Below, piece after piece: positions 18,074 through 27,074 of a stretch of 37,232 nt of DNA (positions are counted from its first letter, which is position 1; each line of letters starts with the position of its first letter). The notes below the pieces were generated by a model. That model was not told where the DNA came from, ran no database searches, and worked only from the letters and a program-made list of their open reading frames with translations. The stretch covers positions 1 through 37,232 of the forward strand of contig NZ_JACRTA010000004.1 in assembly GCF_014385065.1 (NCBI RefSeq), written 5' to 3'. A program made the translations under genes and the position numbers. Origin of the DNA: Lentihominibacter hominis (GTDB lineage Bacteria > Bacillota > Clostridia > Peptostreptococcales > Anaerovoracaceae).

Positions 18074-19750
18074 TTATATGCTTCCCTTAATAGTTTTTCC
18101 GTCAAATATTACCGTTTCAACATTTATATCTTTTATTTGATTATCCGGGACATCAAAAGGATTCTTATCAAGGATTAAAATATTGGCTATCTTTCCCTTC
18201 TCCAAAGTCCCCATTATTTTCTCCCATCTCATCTGAACTGCACTATTTAAAGTATAACCCTTAAGCAGATCTGAAATGCTAAGCTTTGCTGACAGCGGGG
18301 GCCTTGCTGAATCCGGATATCTTCTCGGATCCAGAGGGAATTCAGGATCTATCCTTGTTGCTGCCACCTGCATACCAAAGAAAGGATAAGCCCTGTGCAG
18401 CTCATATCCTGTAACTACATCACTTGAAAAAGCAACTGTAGCTCCGCTTTTTATTATAGAATTAAACTGATACATTCGTTCCCATTTTTCTTTCGAATAA
18501 TAATTCATAGCCTCCTCGCCAAAATACCCGCCCGACCAGTGACATGACCAGTTTATATAAACTCCCAACTGCACAGGCCTTTGCATATCAGATGGATCCA
18601 CGATCTCACAATGAGCAAAGGTCGGTCTGCACACCCATGGAATACCGTTTCTTCCAGCTATAGCCTGAGCTTCTTCAACAGCATCACATCCTATACGAAA
18701 AGCTCTGTCCCCCACCATATGTATATGCAAATCCAAACACTCGTCATTACACATAAGCAGACATCTTATAAGTTCCTCCTTCTCCATCATTATCTCGCCA
18801 TAATTTCCGGGATCGTTAATATGTTCATGAAGAGATGCTGAATTGCCGCTCTCATTAGTACCATCCAGAAACAGTTTCATAGTATTTATCTTTACATGAT
18901 CTGTTGTATACTGTCTCTGATACTTGCGAAGAACTGCTATCTTTTCAGGAAGATCCTCCAAGCTCCAGAATCTTACCATGCCATCATAGTATACATTTAA
19001 CTGACCTGCCATATCCATCTCATATATAGCCTTTATCTGATCATCATTTTCTATAAATCCATCTGCGATCGCCGTGATACCGCTGTTTTCAAGAAAATTG
19101 AAAAATCCTTTCATCGTCTTTGTGTTCAACTCTTCCGGCGGATACCATCCGATAGATCTAAACATATTATCTGCGAATTTCATCCATGCCATTTCTCTGA
19201 TCCAACCTGTAGGATTACCTTCATTATCTCTTGCGAAAGTTTCCAAAGGACCCGGATCAGGCGTGTTTTTGTCTATTTCCAGCAATTCCAGCATTCTGCT
19301 GTTAACCCAGCATAAGTGCTCGCCAAAGTCCTGGCAAAGCACAGGTCTATCGCTTATAGCCTCATCCAGCAAAGCTTTATCCGGTCCTTTCTCATTAAAC
19401 ATAGAAGTAGGATAATATTCAAAATACAAAAACGGACATTCCGACTTAGGATGATTCTCTCCGTATTTTTTAACAAAAGTCAGAAGCTCATCCACATTAT
19501 CTGTCCATGGAAGACGTACATGCCAAAGGCTTTTTGTCACCCAACCGGGATGTATGTGACTATCTATTATTCCGGGCATAAGAAACTTACCATGTGCATC
19601 ATGAATTTTTGAATCTGCACCGCAGAATTCTTTTGCTTCATCTTCAGTTCCCACATAAATAATATTCTTATCGTCCAATACTATACAGTCTGCCTTGGGA
19701 TGTTTCTCATTACAAGTGTATATCTGAGCATTTTTTATTACAGTTATCAT
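18074..19750 (-). CDS. Amidohydrolase family protein (YtcJ/AepA-like)
   Basis: A 558-residue metal-dependent hydrolase of the amidohydrolase_3 (YtcJ-like) group. The HxH metal motif is at residues 65-67 (DSHIHPG); later ligand regions are HIHMVGDRA, FAHCEIV and FSSDVVTG. The C-terminal strand LEKGKIANILILDKNPF is the usual return to the small beta domain. The substrate in this group is rarely known; N-acyl or formamide-type compounds are possible. The ATG at 19748-19750 has AAGGAGG at ideal spacing, so the nine-codon longer frame is rejected. It follows the permease gene by 19 bases and is probably one operon with it, under the AraC-type regulator. No signal peptide: a cytosolic enzyme acting on an imported substrate. 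Confidence 0.9.
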   Translation of the reverse strand: MITVIKNAQIYTCNEKHPKADCIVLDDKNIIYVGTEDEAKEFCGADSKIHDAHGKFLMPGIIDSHIHPGWVTKSLWHVRLPWTDNVDELLTFVKKYGENHPKSECPFLYFEYYPTSMFNEKGPDKALLDEAISDRPVLCQDFGEHLCWVNSRMLELLEIDKNTPDPGPLETFARDNEGNPTGWIREMAWMKFADNMFRSIGWYPPEELNTKTMKGFFNFLENSGITAIADGFIENDDQIKAIYEMDMAGQLNVYYDGMVRFWSLEDLPEKIAVLRKYQRQYTTDHVKINTMKLFLDGTNESGNSASLHEHINDPGNYGEIMMEKEELIRCLLMCNDECLDLHIHMVGDRAFRIGCDAVEEAQAIAGRNGIPWVCRPTFAHCEIVDPSDMQRPVQLGVYINWSCHWSGGYFGEEAMNYYSKEKWERMYQFNSIIKSGATVAFSSDVVTGYELHRAYPFFGMQVAATRIDPEFPLDPRRYPDSARPPLSAKLSISDLLKGYTLNSAVQMRWEKIMGTLEKGKIANILILDKNPFDVPDNQIKDINVETVIFDGKTIKGSI

Positions 19751-19769
19751 TTTATTTCCTCCTTGAACG

Positions 19770-21131
19770 CTATTCATCTATTTTCATTTCAGGAGGCAAC
19801 TGTCTGAATCCCTTTGTTTTAATCAGCAAATATATTACGCCGGTCAAAAGCCATATCCCTCCCAGAATCTTCGCAGGTGTTTCTATAAAATAGAAGACCG
19901 CCAACAGACTCATCATTCCGAGAGCAGGAACAGCTAAATGTCTGATCATAGCGGAAAATCCTTTCTCTCTGCCTTTGATGATATAATGACTTATAACAGA
20001 AAAATTAACCATAAAAAATCCGCATACAGCTCCAAAAGATACCAGAGATGCTGCACCCATAACATTATCCTGATAAAACAGCGCCGTAAGGGCGATCAAG
20101 GTCGTCAAAATTATATTATTCACAGGTGTACGGAATTTTGGTGATATCCTTCCAAAGAATTTTTTCGGAAGGATATTATCCCTACCCATGCCATAAAGTA
20201 TACGTGAAACAGCGCCCATTCCTGCCAATGCACATACAAAACTTCCACAATTATCAACGATAAAGAATACTGTGCCCAGCCAACTCATTCCTATATGAGG
20301 GAACAACTCGAATATTCCGGTATCAGGATCCTGAATATCTACATGTGCTGAAGGCCATGCTATCTGAGAAAAATAAGCCACTATGGCAAAAATTATTCCT
20401 GCTCCAATAACTACCCCCATAATAGCCTTCCCCATCACTTTCTCCGGCTCCTTGGCTTCTTCTGCCAGCGTTGTTACTGCATCAAAACCCACAAAAGATG
20501 CACACAGTACCGCAGAAGCCGAAAGCACTCCTTTAAGTTCAAAATTATCCGGGTTATAAAATGCCGAAGGATCAAAAAGAGTTCCCGCTCCTCCGCCTCC
20601 TGTCACATATCTAACTATACAGGCCACGAAAAGAATAGTGAAAGCAATTGCTGCGCAAGTAACTATTGTATCTATAATGCTTGCTGTCTTTATTCCTACT
20701 ATATTTATTATCATACCTATGGCTGCAACAACTACAACTATTGCCCATACCGGTATCATCGGAAAATATTCATTGATATAAACACCAAGAAGGAGATAAC
20801 AGATCATCGGAAGAAGCAAATAATCAACAAGCATTACCCAACCCGACAGAAAACCTAAATGTGGCTGCACTGATTTGCTTATATAAGTATATGCAGAGCC
20901 TGCGGAAGGATATGCTTTCACCATCTGCGTATAGCTATACGCTGTAAAAGCCATCACTACTGCAGTCGTACACAAAGCCAGAGTATACATACCATGTGTT
21001 CCTGGTGTAAAAAGTCCGTAATAATTGAAAACTACCGTAGGCGCCAGATAAGACAATCCAAACATAATGATAAGCGGCAGTGTCAGTGTCCGTTTGAGAG
21101 AAATTTCTCGTTTTTGTTTCTTTTCATTCAT
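19770..21131 (-). CDS. APC-family amino acid/amine permease
   Basis: A 453-residue member of the amino acid-polyamine-organocation superfamily with about 12 membrane segments. The first segment has FGLSYLAPTVVFNYYG and the loop after the second YPSAGSAYTYI, both typical of APC permeases; SFVGFDAVTTLAEEAKEPEK is the conserved segment after helix 6. The ATG at 21129-21131 follows AGGGAGG at good spacing. A frame extending 43 codons further contains no signal and would include the promoter, so it is rejected. It is cotranscribed with the amidohydrolase and probably imports its substrate. The specific substrate cannot be read from sequence. Confidence 0.92.
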   Translation of the reverse strand: MNEKKQKREISLKRTLTLPLIIMFGLSYLAPTVVFNYYGLFTPGTHGMYTLALCTTAVVMAFTAYSYTQMVKAYPSAGSAYTYISKSVQPHLGFLSGWVMLVDYLLLPMICYLLLGVYINEYFPMIPVWAIVVVVAAIGMIINIVGIKTASIIDTIVTCAAIAFTILFVACIVRYVTGGGGAGTLFDPSAFYNPDNFELKGVLSASAVLCASFVGFDAVTTLAEEAKEPEKVMGKAIMGVVIGAGIIFAIVAYFSQIAWPSAHVDIQDPDTGIFELFPHIGMSWLGTVFFIVDNCGSFVCALAGMGAVSRILYGMGRDNILPKKFFGRISPKFRTPVNNIILTTLIALTALFYQDNVMGAASLVSFGAVCGFFMVNFSVISHYIIKGREKGFSAMIRHLAVPALGMMSLLAVFYFIETPAKILGGIWLLTGVIYLLIKTKGFRQLPPEMKIDE

Positions 21132-21170
21132 AAATAAAACCTCCCTAAATATTACAATGATTATAATTTC

Positions 21171-21199
21171 ATAATATTCAGAGAGTTTATCCAATACAA
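21171..21199 (-). promoter_or_regulatory. Candidate promoter of the permease-amidohydrolase operon
   Basis: On the minus strand TTGTAT (21194-21199), 17-base spacer, TATTAT (21171-21176). It lies between the AraC-type gene and the permease, so the pair can be induced separately from the regulator. Confidence 0.55.
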
Positions 21200-21249
21200 T
21201 GTCTTTTAATTGTTGTTTTCTATCTTTTATCTCTATAATAGACAATATT

Positions 21250-22185
21250 TTATTCTTCAAACATATTTATATAATGTTCCACCATAAGGTCATCTACTAT
21301 ACTCCTGACAACACGCGGTTCATAATAAACCATACTATCATCTAAATGCCTTACGTACTTTTGACGAAACTGTCTGGGAGTACATTTATACCACTCCTTA
21401 AAAGCTTTATAGTAATACTGTGGATCCGAAAAGCCACATTCTTCGGAAATCTCAACAATAGTCTTGTCAGTATTTATGAGAAACCACTCTGATCTATTTG
21501 CTCTTATATAAGAAAGCATTCTGCGAAAGCCAATTGACCATTTTAACATAAATTCGGAAAGATAACTTCCGCTCAGCCCAAGATGAGAAGCAAGATCATC
21601 CAATGTTACTTTTTCCCAAAAACGCTTACCCAGATATGCGTATATTTGTTGACATCTTGCCAAAATATCCCGATTCATTTCAATTTTCCCTGAATGAAAC
21701 AAAACTATATCAAAGTGGGAAACAAAGAGATCCACTACCGAACTCGTAATATTTCCGATTCTTTCAGCATTTTCCGCTGCATTTCCCTCCAGTATTATCT
21801 TCAACAATGTTATCAGTTTTCCTCTCAGTCTGTCGTGATATATTGTAGGGTACTCCATAGTCGTCTGTCTGCAGCCTTCACATACAAACATCTGATATTT
21901 AATATTAGGGTATTTTTCCTCAAAGGCCATTAAATCAACATAAAAAGATGCACACATGTTATATCCATCACTGTGAAGATAGTAGGCGTCTCTGTCCACG
22001 GAAACATATTCACCTGCATTCAGAGTGAACTCCTCATATGCATACGAAAATTTAACAGTACCTGTAAGACAAAAGATTATTTCCAGCATTCCTGCATCAT
22101 GCATATGCAAAGACTTGTCTTTAACTGCATAAACACTAATACTTAAAGGCTTATCACATATTTTTATTATGTTCTCATTACTCAT
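21250..22185 (-). CDS. AraC-family transcriptional regulator
   Basis: A 311-residue regulator with an N-terminal cupin-type sensor domain (residues about 15-95, including MHDAGMLEIIFCLTGTVKFSY and LNAGEYVSVDRD) and a C-terminal pair of helix-turn-helix motifs (about 195-290). The second one, IVEISEECGFSDPQYYYKAFKEWYKCTPRQFRQ, is diagnostic when read in its parts: ECGFSDPQYY and CTPRQFR. It sits directly upstream of the permease-amidohydrolase pair in the same direction and probably activates it on sensing the imported compound. GGAGGAG stands slightly far (about ten bases) from the ATG. Confidence 0.93.
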   Translation of the reverse strand: MSNENIIKICDKPLSISVYAVKDKSLHMHDAGMLEIIFCLTGTVKFSYAYEEFTLNAGEYVSVDRDAYYLHSDGYNMCASFYVDLMAFEEKYPNIKYQMFVCEGCRQTTMEYPTIYHDRLRGKLITLLKIILEGNAAENAERIGNITSSVVDLFVSHFDIVLFHSGKIEMNRDILARCQQIYAYLGKRFWEKVTLDDLASHLGLSGSYLSEFMLKWSIGFRRMLSYIRANRSEWFLINTDKTIVEISEECGFSDPQYYYKAFKEWYKCTPRQFRQKYVRHLDDSMVYYEPRVVRSIVDDLMVEHYINMFEE

Positions 22186-22412
22186 ATATGTCAGATCTCC
22201 TCCATATCACCACAATTATTAAAAGTCTTCTAATATGTCCAGTAGATGCTCAAGGTTTTTTAATTTATATATTAATAGCAAAAAATATTTGCAGCAATAT
22301 ATTTGTTTATTAAAGTTCTGCATTATTTGATAATTTTGGCGAAAACTCTCCTTATATATTCTGTCACAAATCTTATAATTTGGCTATAATACTTTAAGGA
22401 GGCAGTATTCAC

Positions 22413-23579
22413 ATGAAAAAAACAGCATTAGTACTCAGTGGCGGAGGAAGCAGGGGGGCATACGAGATAGGTGTTTGGAAGGCTTTAAAGACTCTGGGCA
22501 TACAAATTGATATGGTCATGGGAACTTCTGTGGGAGCCATCAACGGAGCCATGATCGTTCAGGATGATCTCAATCTTGCAGAAAATCTATGGCTGCAGCT
22601 TGAAACATCCATGATATTTGATATAGGCGAAAACGAAAGTCATACAGATGACACTCTTCTATATGCAAAGGAAATCATTCTTCACAGAGGCGCAGGAAGT
22701 TCCGGCCTTTCGGAGCTTCTTCACAAATACATAGACGAAGAACGACTAAGAAAATCTCACATGGGCTATGGCCTTGTAACTACAGAATTCCCTTCCTTTA
22801 AAGAATACTCACTTTACAAAAATGATATTCCCAAAGGAAGACTTATAGATTACATCATGGCCAGCGCCTCATGTTTTCCTGCTGTAAGAAAATACAATAT
22901 AAACGGCAAAAGTTTCATAGACGGAGGATACCGTGACAATCTTCCCGTCTCCATGGCTATGCAACAAAAAGCTTCCCGCATAATAGCTGTTGATCTTCAG
23001 GCCACAGGAGTAATAAAGCAAAACGTCTTAAATGAAGCGGCAGACATATGCGAAGAATTTCACCTTATAAAAAGCCATCTGTCGCTCGGCAACTTTCTTA
23101 TATTCGATAAAATCAACACAACTAAAATAATGACACTGGGATTTCTTGATACAATGCGCAATTTTAACAAATACGACGGAAAGATATATACATTCAGGAA
23201 AAATAATTTTACTCCTCATCAGCTGAAAGGCGCTGAGAATGCCGCTGATTTTCTTGGCCTTGATCCCTGTCTGATATATGACAGAAAAAATTTCATATCA
23301 TTAATACAAAAACAACTTAAAGCTTTTCAAAATACGCCTTCTTTTTCGGAATCTCTGTCACAGTTTAAATCGGTCAAATGGTCAGATACAAAAAAATCTG
23401 TCGATATAATAAAAAGTATTGTTGCTGATTCCGATCTTCGCATGTCTTTTGTAATCTATATTTCGGAAAGCCTCAAAGAAAACAGAGAGGAAAGCATTTT
23501 CCTGAACCCATCCGTATTCAGACTTTTCTGCCCTGAAATACAAGCTGCTAATTTTCTTATTCATCAAAACCTTCTGTAG
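22413..23579 (+). CDS. Patatin-like phospholipase
   Basis: A 388-residue patatin-fold lipid acyl hydrolase. The oxyanion loop is GGGSRGAYEIG (10-20), the nucleophile Ser39 in GTSVG, and the catalytic Asp170 in DGG, so the Ser-Asp dyad is complete. The C-terminal 150 residues are charged and unassigned. No signal peptide or membrane helix is visible, suggesting a cytosolic or peripheral enzyme acting on membrane lipids. AAGGAGG precedes the ATG. It lies 98 bases upstream of the acylation cassette on the same strand without an obvious terminator between, so cotranscription is possible, but a functional link is only a guess. Confidence 0.9.
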   Translation: MKKTALVLSGGGSRGAYEIGVWKALKTLGIQIDMVMGTSVGAINGAMIVQDDLNLAENLWLQLETSMIFDIGENESHTDDTLLYAKEIILHRGAGSSGLSELLHKYIDEERLRKSHMGYGLVTTEFPSFKEYSLYKNDIPKGRLIDYIMASASCFPAVRKYNINGKSFIDGGYRDNLPVSMAMQQKASRIIAVDLQATGVIKQNVLNEAADICEEFHLIKSHLSLGNFLIFDKINTTKIMTLGFLDTMRNFNKYDGKIYTFRKNNFTPHQLKGAENAADFLGLDPCLIYDRKNFISLIQKQLKAFQNTPSFSESLSQFKSVKWSDTKKSVDIIKSIVADSDLRMSFVIYISESLKENREESIFLNPSVFRLFCPEIQAANFLIHQNLL

Positions 23580-23647
23580 TCTTTGAACCAAAATTAATAA
23601 ATTATTAAGAATTTACCTCCTTTATATTTAAACATTTCTTTTATATC

Positions 23648-23675
23648 ATGGTCATAACAAAAGGGGTGTGACCAT
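23648..23675 (+). promoter_or_regulatory. Hairpin enclosing the ribosome binding site of the cassette's first gene
   Basis: ATGGTCA (23648-23654) and TGACCAT (23669-23675) form a seven-base-pair perfect stem whose 14-base loop contains AAGGGG (23661-23666), the ribosome binding site of the gene starting at 23678. The stem ends two bases before the start codon. It could modulate translation or be a protein operator; no experiment is implied by sequence alone. Confidence 0.45.
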
Positions 23676-23677
23676 AT

Positions 23678-25219
23678 ATGAAAAATATACTTGAATATCT
23701 TGAAAAAACTGCGGAAAAAAATCCTCACAAAATAGGATTCACAGATGAAAAACGTGAGGTTTCTTTTCTCCAGCTAATGAACAATTCTAAAAAAATCGCA
23801 GGGTCTCTGAAATCCCTGTCTAAAAACAGTCCTGTAGCTATAATGATCGAACGAAGTGTTGAATGCATAGAATCTATGTTTGCCGCTGTATACGCAGGTT
23901 GTTTCTACACAGTCATAGATATCCATTCTCCTCTATCCAGGATCAATGAAATATTCCAAGCTTTAAAGCCCGGAGCAGTAATAACTGACAATGACAGTCT
24001 TTCCATTGCCGGCCAACTTAAATATCTTTCGGAGGAAGATTCTGAAAACATACAGCTGATTCTATATGAAGAAGCAGTAAAAGATCACATAGACAATAAG
24101 TTTCTCAGCAGAGCCAGATTATACATGATAGATTCTGATCCTCTGTATGTTCTTTTTACCAGTGGTTCTTCCGGAACTCCCAAAGGAACTGTCCTTTCCC
24201 ATAGAAGTGTCATAAATTATATTGAATGGGTATCAGAGGAATTTAGCTTTAGCCAGACTACCATCTTTGGATCACAGACTCCTCTTTATTTTTCTATGTC
24301 AGTGACAGATCTTTTTTCTACACTAAAATGCGGAGGAACATATACCCTTATTCCCAAAATGATGTTTTCATTTCCCGTAAAACTGATAGAATACATGAAC
24401 AGCCGGCAGATCAATACAATCTACTGGGTTCCTTCCGCCCTTGCCATAGCTTCAAACTGGAACCTTTTTCAATATGAAAAGCTTATGTATATAGAAAAAG
24501 TTCTGTTTGCAGGAGAAGTAATGCCTGTAAAGCATCTTAACTACTGGATCCGTTTTCTGCCTAAATGTGTTTATGCCAATCTCTTTGGTCCCACAGAAAC
24601 AACAGATATATGTACATTTTATGTTATAGACAGAGAATTTAAAGATGATGAACAGCTTCCTATAGGAAAGCCATGTAACAACTGTGATGTATTTCTGCTT
24701 ACAGAAGATGGCCGCATGGCAGCTCCGGGAGAAGAAGGAGAAATTGCAGTTCGAGGTTCTTTTCTGGCATCAGGCTATTATAACGATCCCGAAAAAACAG
24801 AGGCAGCATTTCCGCAAAACCCGCTTAATAAATCATATCCGGAAAGAATATACAAAACCGGAGATCTGGCCAGATTAAACGAAAAAGGGGAATATATATA
24901 TATATCACGAAAAGATTTTCAAATAAAAAGAATGGGATATCGCATAGAATTAGGAGAAATTGAAGCCGCTGCCATATCCCTGAAAGGGATAAAATCTGCC
25001 GCAGCAGTCTGTGACAGTGAAAGCGGACGCATACTTCTTATCTGTGAGGGTAAAGTCAAAGAGCCTGAGCAGATATCAGAAACACTCAAAAAGAAGATTC
25101 CGTCTTATATGCTTCCTGATGAAATTATCAAAATAAAAGTTATGCCATATAATGCTAATGGTAAAATTGACAGAGCCAAATTAAAAAAATACATAACAAC
25201 TGACAGAAAGATGAGGTAA
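23678..25219 (+). CDS. DltA-like adenylating enzyme with altered substrate pocket
   Basis: A 513-residue ANL-family enzyme that activates a carboxylic acid with ATP and loads it on a carrier protein. Motifs run in order: TSGSSGTPKG (161-170), GPTETT (304-309), YKTGD (392-396), RKDFQIKRMGYRIELGEIE (411-429) and the catalytic Lys496 in NANGKIDR. Overall it most resembles DltA, D-alanine--carrier ligase. In DltA the segment PFSFDLSVMD contains the Asp that binds the substrate amino group; here it reads PLYFSMSVTD, with Ser206 in that place. The DltA Cys in FCGEVLP that favours D-alanine is Ala278 (FAGEVMP). The cargo is thus probably not D-alanine, perhaps not an alpha-amino acid. First gene of a four-gene cassette; the carrier gene follows by four bases. 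Confidence 0.88.
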   Translation: MKNILEYLEKTAEKNPHKIGFTDEKREVSFLQLMNNSKKIAGSLKSLSKNSPVAIMIERSVECIESMFAAVYAGCFYTVIDIHSPLSRINEIFQALKPGAVITDNDSLSIAGQLKYLSEEDSENIQLILYEEAVKDHIDNKFLSRARLYMIDSDPLYVLFTSGSSGTPKGTVLSHRSVINYIEWVSEEFSFSQTTIFGSQTPLYFSMSVTDLFSTLKCGGTYTLIPKMMFSFPVKLIEYMNSRQINTIYWVPSALAIASNWNLFQYEKLMYIEKVLFAGEVMPVKHLNYWIRFLPKCVYANLFGPTETTDICTFYVIDREFKDDEQLPIGKPCNNCDVFLLTEDGRMAAPGEEGEIAVRGSFLASGYYNDPEKTEAAFPQNPLNKSYPERIYKTGDLARLNEKGEYIYISRKDFQIKRMGYRIELGEIEAAAISLKGIKSAAAVCDSESGRILLICEGKVKEPEQISETLKKKIPSYMLPDEIIKIKVMPYNANGKIDRAKLKKYITTDRKMR

Positions 25220-25223
25220 CAAC

Positions 25224-25457
25224 ATGAAAGAATTACTGAAAATTTTACACGAAATAAAACCCGATGTTAATTTTGAAGGCAGAACCGACTTGTTTTCATC
25301 AGGTGATCTTGATTCTATGAATATTATAATGCTTGTATCGGAAATAAACGATGAGTTTGATGTAGATATAAAAGTTCCTGATATAATTCCTGAAAATTTC
25401 AACTCCACAGAAAATATAATGAAACTTATTAAAAAGCTTCAGGATGAAGAAATTTAA
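25224..25457 (+). CDS. DltC-like acyl carrier protein
   Basis: A 77-residue carrier protein of the DltC/ACP type. The phosphopantetheine site is Ser31 in GDLDSMNII, with the DSM form shared with DltC rather than the DSL of fatty-acid ACP. The rest is a small acidic four-helix protein. It starts four bases after the adenylating enzyme gene, with GATGAGGTAAC as ribosome binding region, and is followed 13 bases later by the MBOAT gene. It should carry the activated acyl group as a thioester to the membrane acyltransferase. Confidence 0.9.
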   Translation: MKELLKILHEIKPDVNFEGRTDLFSSGDLDSMNIIMLVSEINDEFDVDIKVPDIIPENFNSTENIMKLIKKLQDEEI

Positions 25458-25470
25458 GGATATGTAAGTT

Positions 25471-27060
25471 ATGAATTATACAACAATAGTCTTTCTCTTT
25501 TTTCTTCTGGCTACAGGAGTACTGTATTTTTCAGCCCCAAAAAAAATACAGTGGGGCGTTCTTCTGGCTGCATCAATGTTTTTTTACATACTTTCATGTG
25601 GAGTAAAAACGGCTTTCCTTCTTGCCGCCGCAACTGTCATATATACAGGAGCCCTTATCATTCAAACCATAGAAGACAAATTCGCCATAAGAAAAAAAGA
25701 ATTAGAAAAAAATCAGAGAAAAGAGCTGAGAAAAAAGGCTGAGAGAAAAAAGAAAATTATCGCTGCTGCATCTATTATACTTATGATCCTCATGATTTTC
25801 AGTACTAAATACTTTAATTTTTTTGGCTCCATAATAAATCAGGCTATGAGTGCATCAGGCATCGGGCATCCTATACCTGTACTGAAAATCCTGATGCCTT
25901 TAGGGATATCCTACTACACACTCATGGGTATAAGTTATATTACAGATGTATACAGAAAAACTATAACAGCAGAGCGCAATCCTTTAATGCTTCTGCTTTT
26001 TCTCTGTTACTTCCCTCATATAATCGAAGGACCTTTTGACCGTTATGCCCCTCTGTCCAATCAATTTCGTCAATCTCATAGGCCGGATTATGACAGAATT
26101 AAAAACGGAGGAATACGACTTGTCTGGGGACTGTTCAAAAAATTTGTCATAGCAGACAGAGCAGGCCTTATTGTCAATACAGTTTTTTCACATGAGGATA
26201 TGTATAGCGGCAGCGTATTTATCATTGCCATACTTCTCTATACACTTCAAATATATACTGAATTTTCCGGATGTATGGATATGGTATGCGGAACATCTCA
26301 AATGTTTGGTATAACTATATCTGAAAACTTCAAACGTCCTTTTTTCTCCAGATCTATAAATGAATTTTGGAGACGATGGCATATCACACTTGGGGAATGG
26401 TTAAAAGATTACGTATTTTACCCTGTAAGTCTCTCCGGACATTTTAAAAAAATAAACGAAAAAATAAGAAAACATATAAATTCAAAATATCTCCTTGCTC
26501 TCATCCCCAGCGCTTACGCTTTATTCTTCGTTTGGTTCTGTAACGGTCTGTGGCACGGAGCAAGTATAAAATATATATTCTATGGATTGTATTACTACAT
26601 TCTCATGATGATGGGACAAGCAGCAAAACCCTTATCAGACAAATGTCTTGCAAAACTACATGTTTCCAGAAACTCTCACGGATATCATATTTTTGAAGTT
26701 ATCAGAACATGTATCATAGTCTGTTTCGGAATGATGATATTCAGGTCTGGCAGCCTGAGTCAAGCATGTTCTGTATTCACCGGAATATTTGCAAATTTTA
26801 ATATATCTCAAATATTCAGCGGTGCACTGATGGTGAAAGGAATCCATATATGGGATTATTTTATTCTTGCGATTTCTTTCATGCTACTTTTAACTATATC
26901 ATATTTACAGGAAAAGGGTATGAATATCAGAGAAACACTGTCCAAACAGATTATTCCCATTCGCTGGACTATATATATAATACTGCTGTTTTCCATAATT
27001 ATATTCGGAGCCTACGGAGGAAATTTCGCCAACACTACATTCATATATGGAGAATTTTAG
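25471..27060 (+). CDS. MBOAT-family O-acyltransferase with C-terminal FIYGEF shuttle motif
   Basis: A 529-residue membrane-bound O-acyltransferase of the AlgI/DltB/PatA group with about 11-12 membrane segments and a charged cytoplasmic loop at 68-95. Family blocks are EGPFDRY (186-192), NEFWRRWHITLGEW (297-310) and NGLWHGAS (358-365), with the catalytic His362. The protein ends in a last membrane helix followed by FIYGEF as its final six residues, with Tyr526. This is the form of the DltX C-terminal hexapeptide whose tyrosine carries the acyl group outside the membrane; in systems lacking DltX the motif is fused to the MBOAT. There is no room for a DltX gene in this cassette. It should move the acyl group from the carrier protein across the membrane. 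AAGGATATG-type ribosome binding site is modest. Confidence 0.9.
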   Translation: MNYTTIVFLFFLLATGVLYFSAPKKIQWGVLLAASMFFYILSCGVKTAFLLAAATVIYTGALIIQTIEDKFAIRKKELEKNQRKELRKKAERKKKIIAAASIILMILMIFSTKYFNFFGSIINQAMSASGIGHPIPVLKILMPLGISYYTLMGISYITDVYRKTITAERNPLMLLLFLCYFPHIIEGPFDRYAPLSNQFRQSHRPDYDRIKNGGIRLVWGLFKKFVIADRAGLIVNTVFSHEDMYSGSVFIIAILLYTLQIYTEFSGCMDMVCGTSQMFGITISENFKRPFFSRSINEFWRRWHITLGEWLKDYVFYPVSLSGHFKKINEKIRKHINSKYLLALIPSAYALFFVWFCNGLWHGASIKYIFYGLYYYILMMMGQAAKPLSDKCLAKLHVSRNSHGYHIFEVIRTCIIVCFGMMIFRSGSLSQACSVFTGIFANFNISQIFSGALMVKGIHIWDYFILAISFMLLLTISYLQEKGMNIRETLSKQIIPIRWTIYIILLFSIIIFGAYGGNFANTTFIYGEF

Positions 27061-27074
27061 AAAGGAAGAAAATC

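Noticed and set aside
22385..22390. TATAAT just before the patatin-like gene as its -10 box
   Set aside because: Transcription would start inside the ribosome binding site, and no -35 box lies at the proper distance.
26850..27074. Upstream extension of the SGNH gene into the MBOAT gene
   Set aside because: The added residues have no signal-peptide or protein-like character, while ATG 27075 has a good ribosome binding site and begins a membrane anchor.
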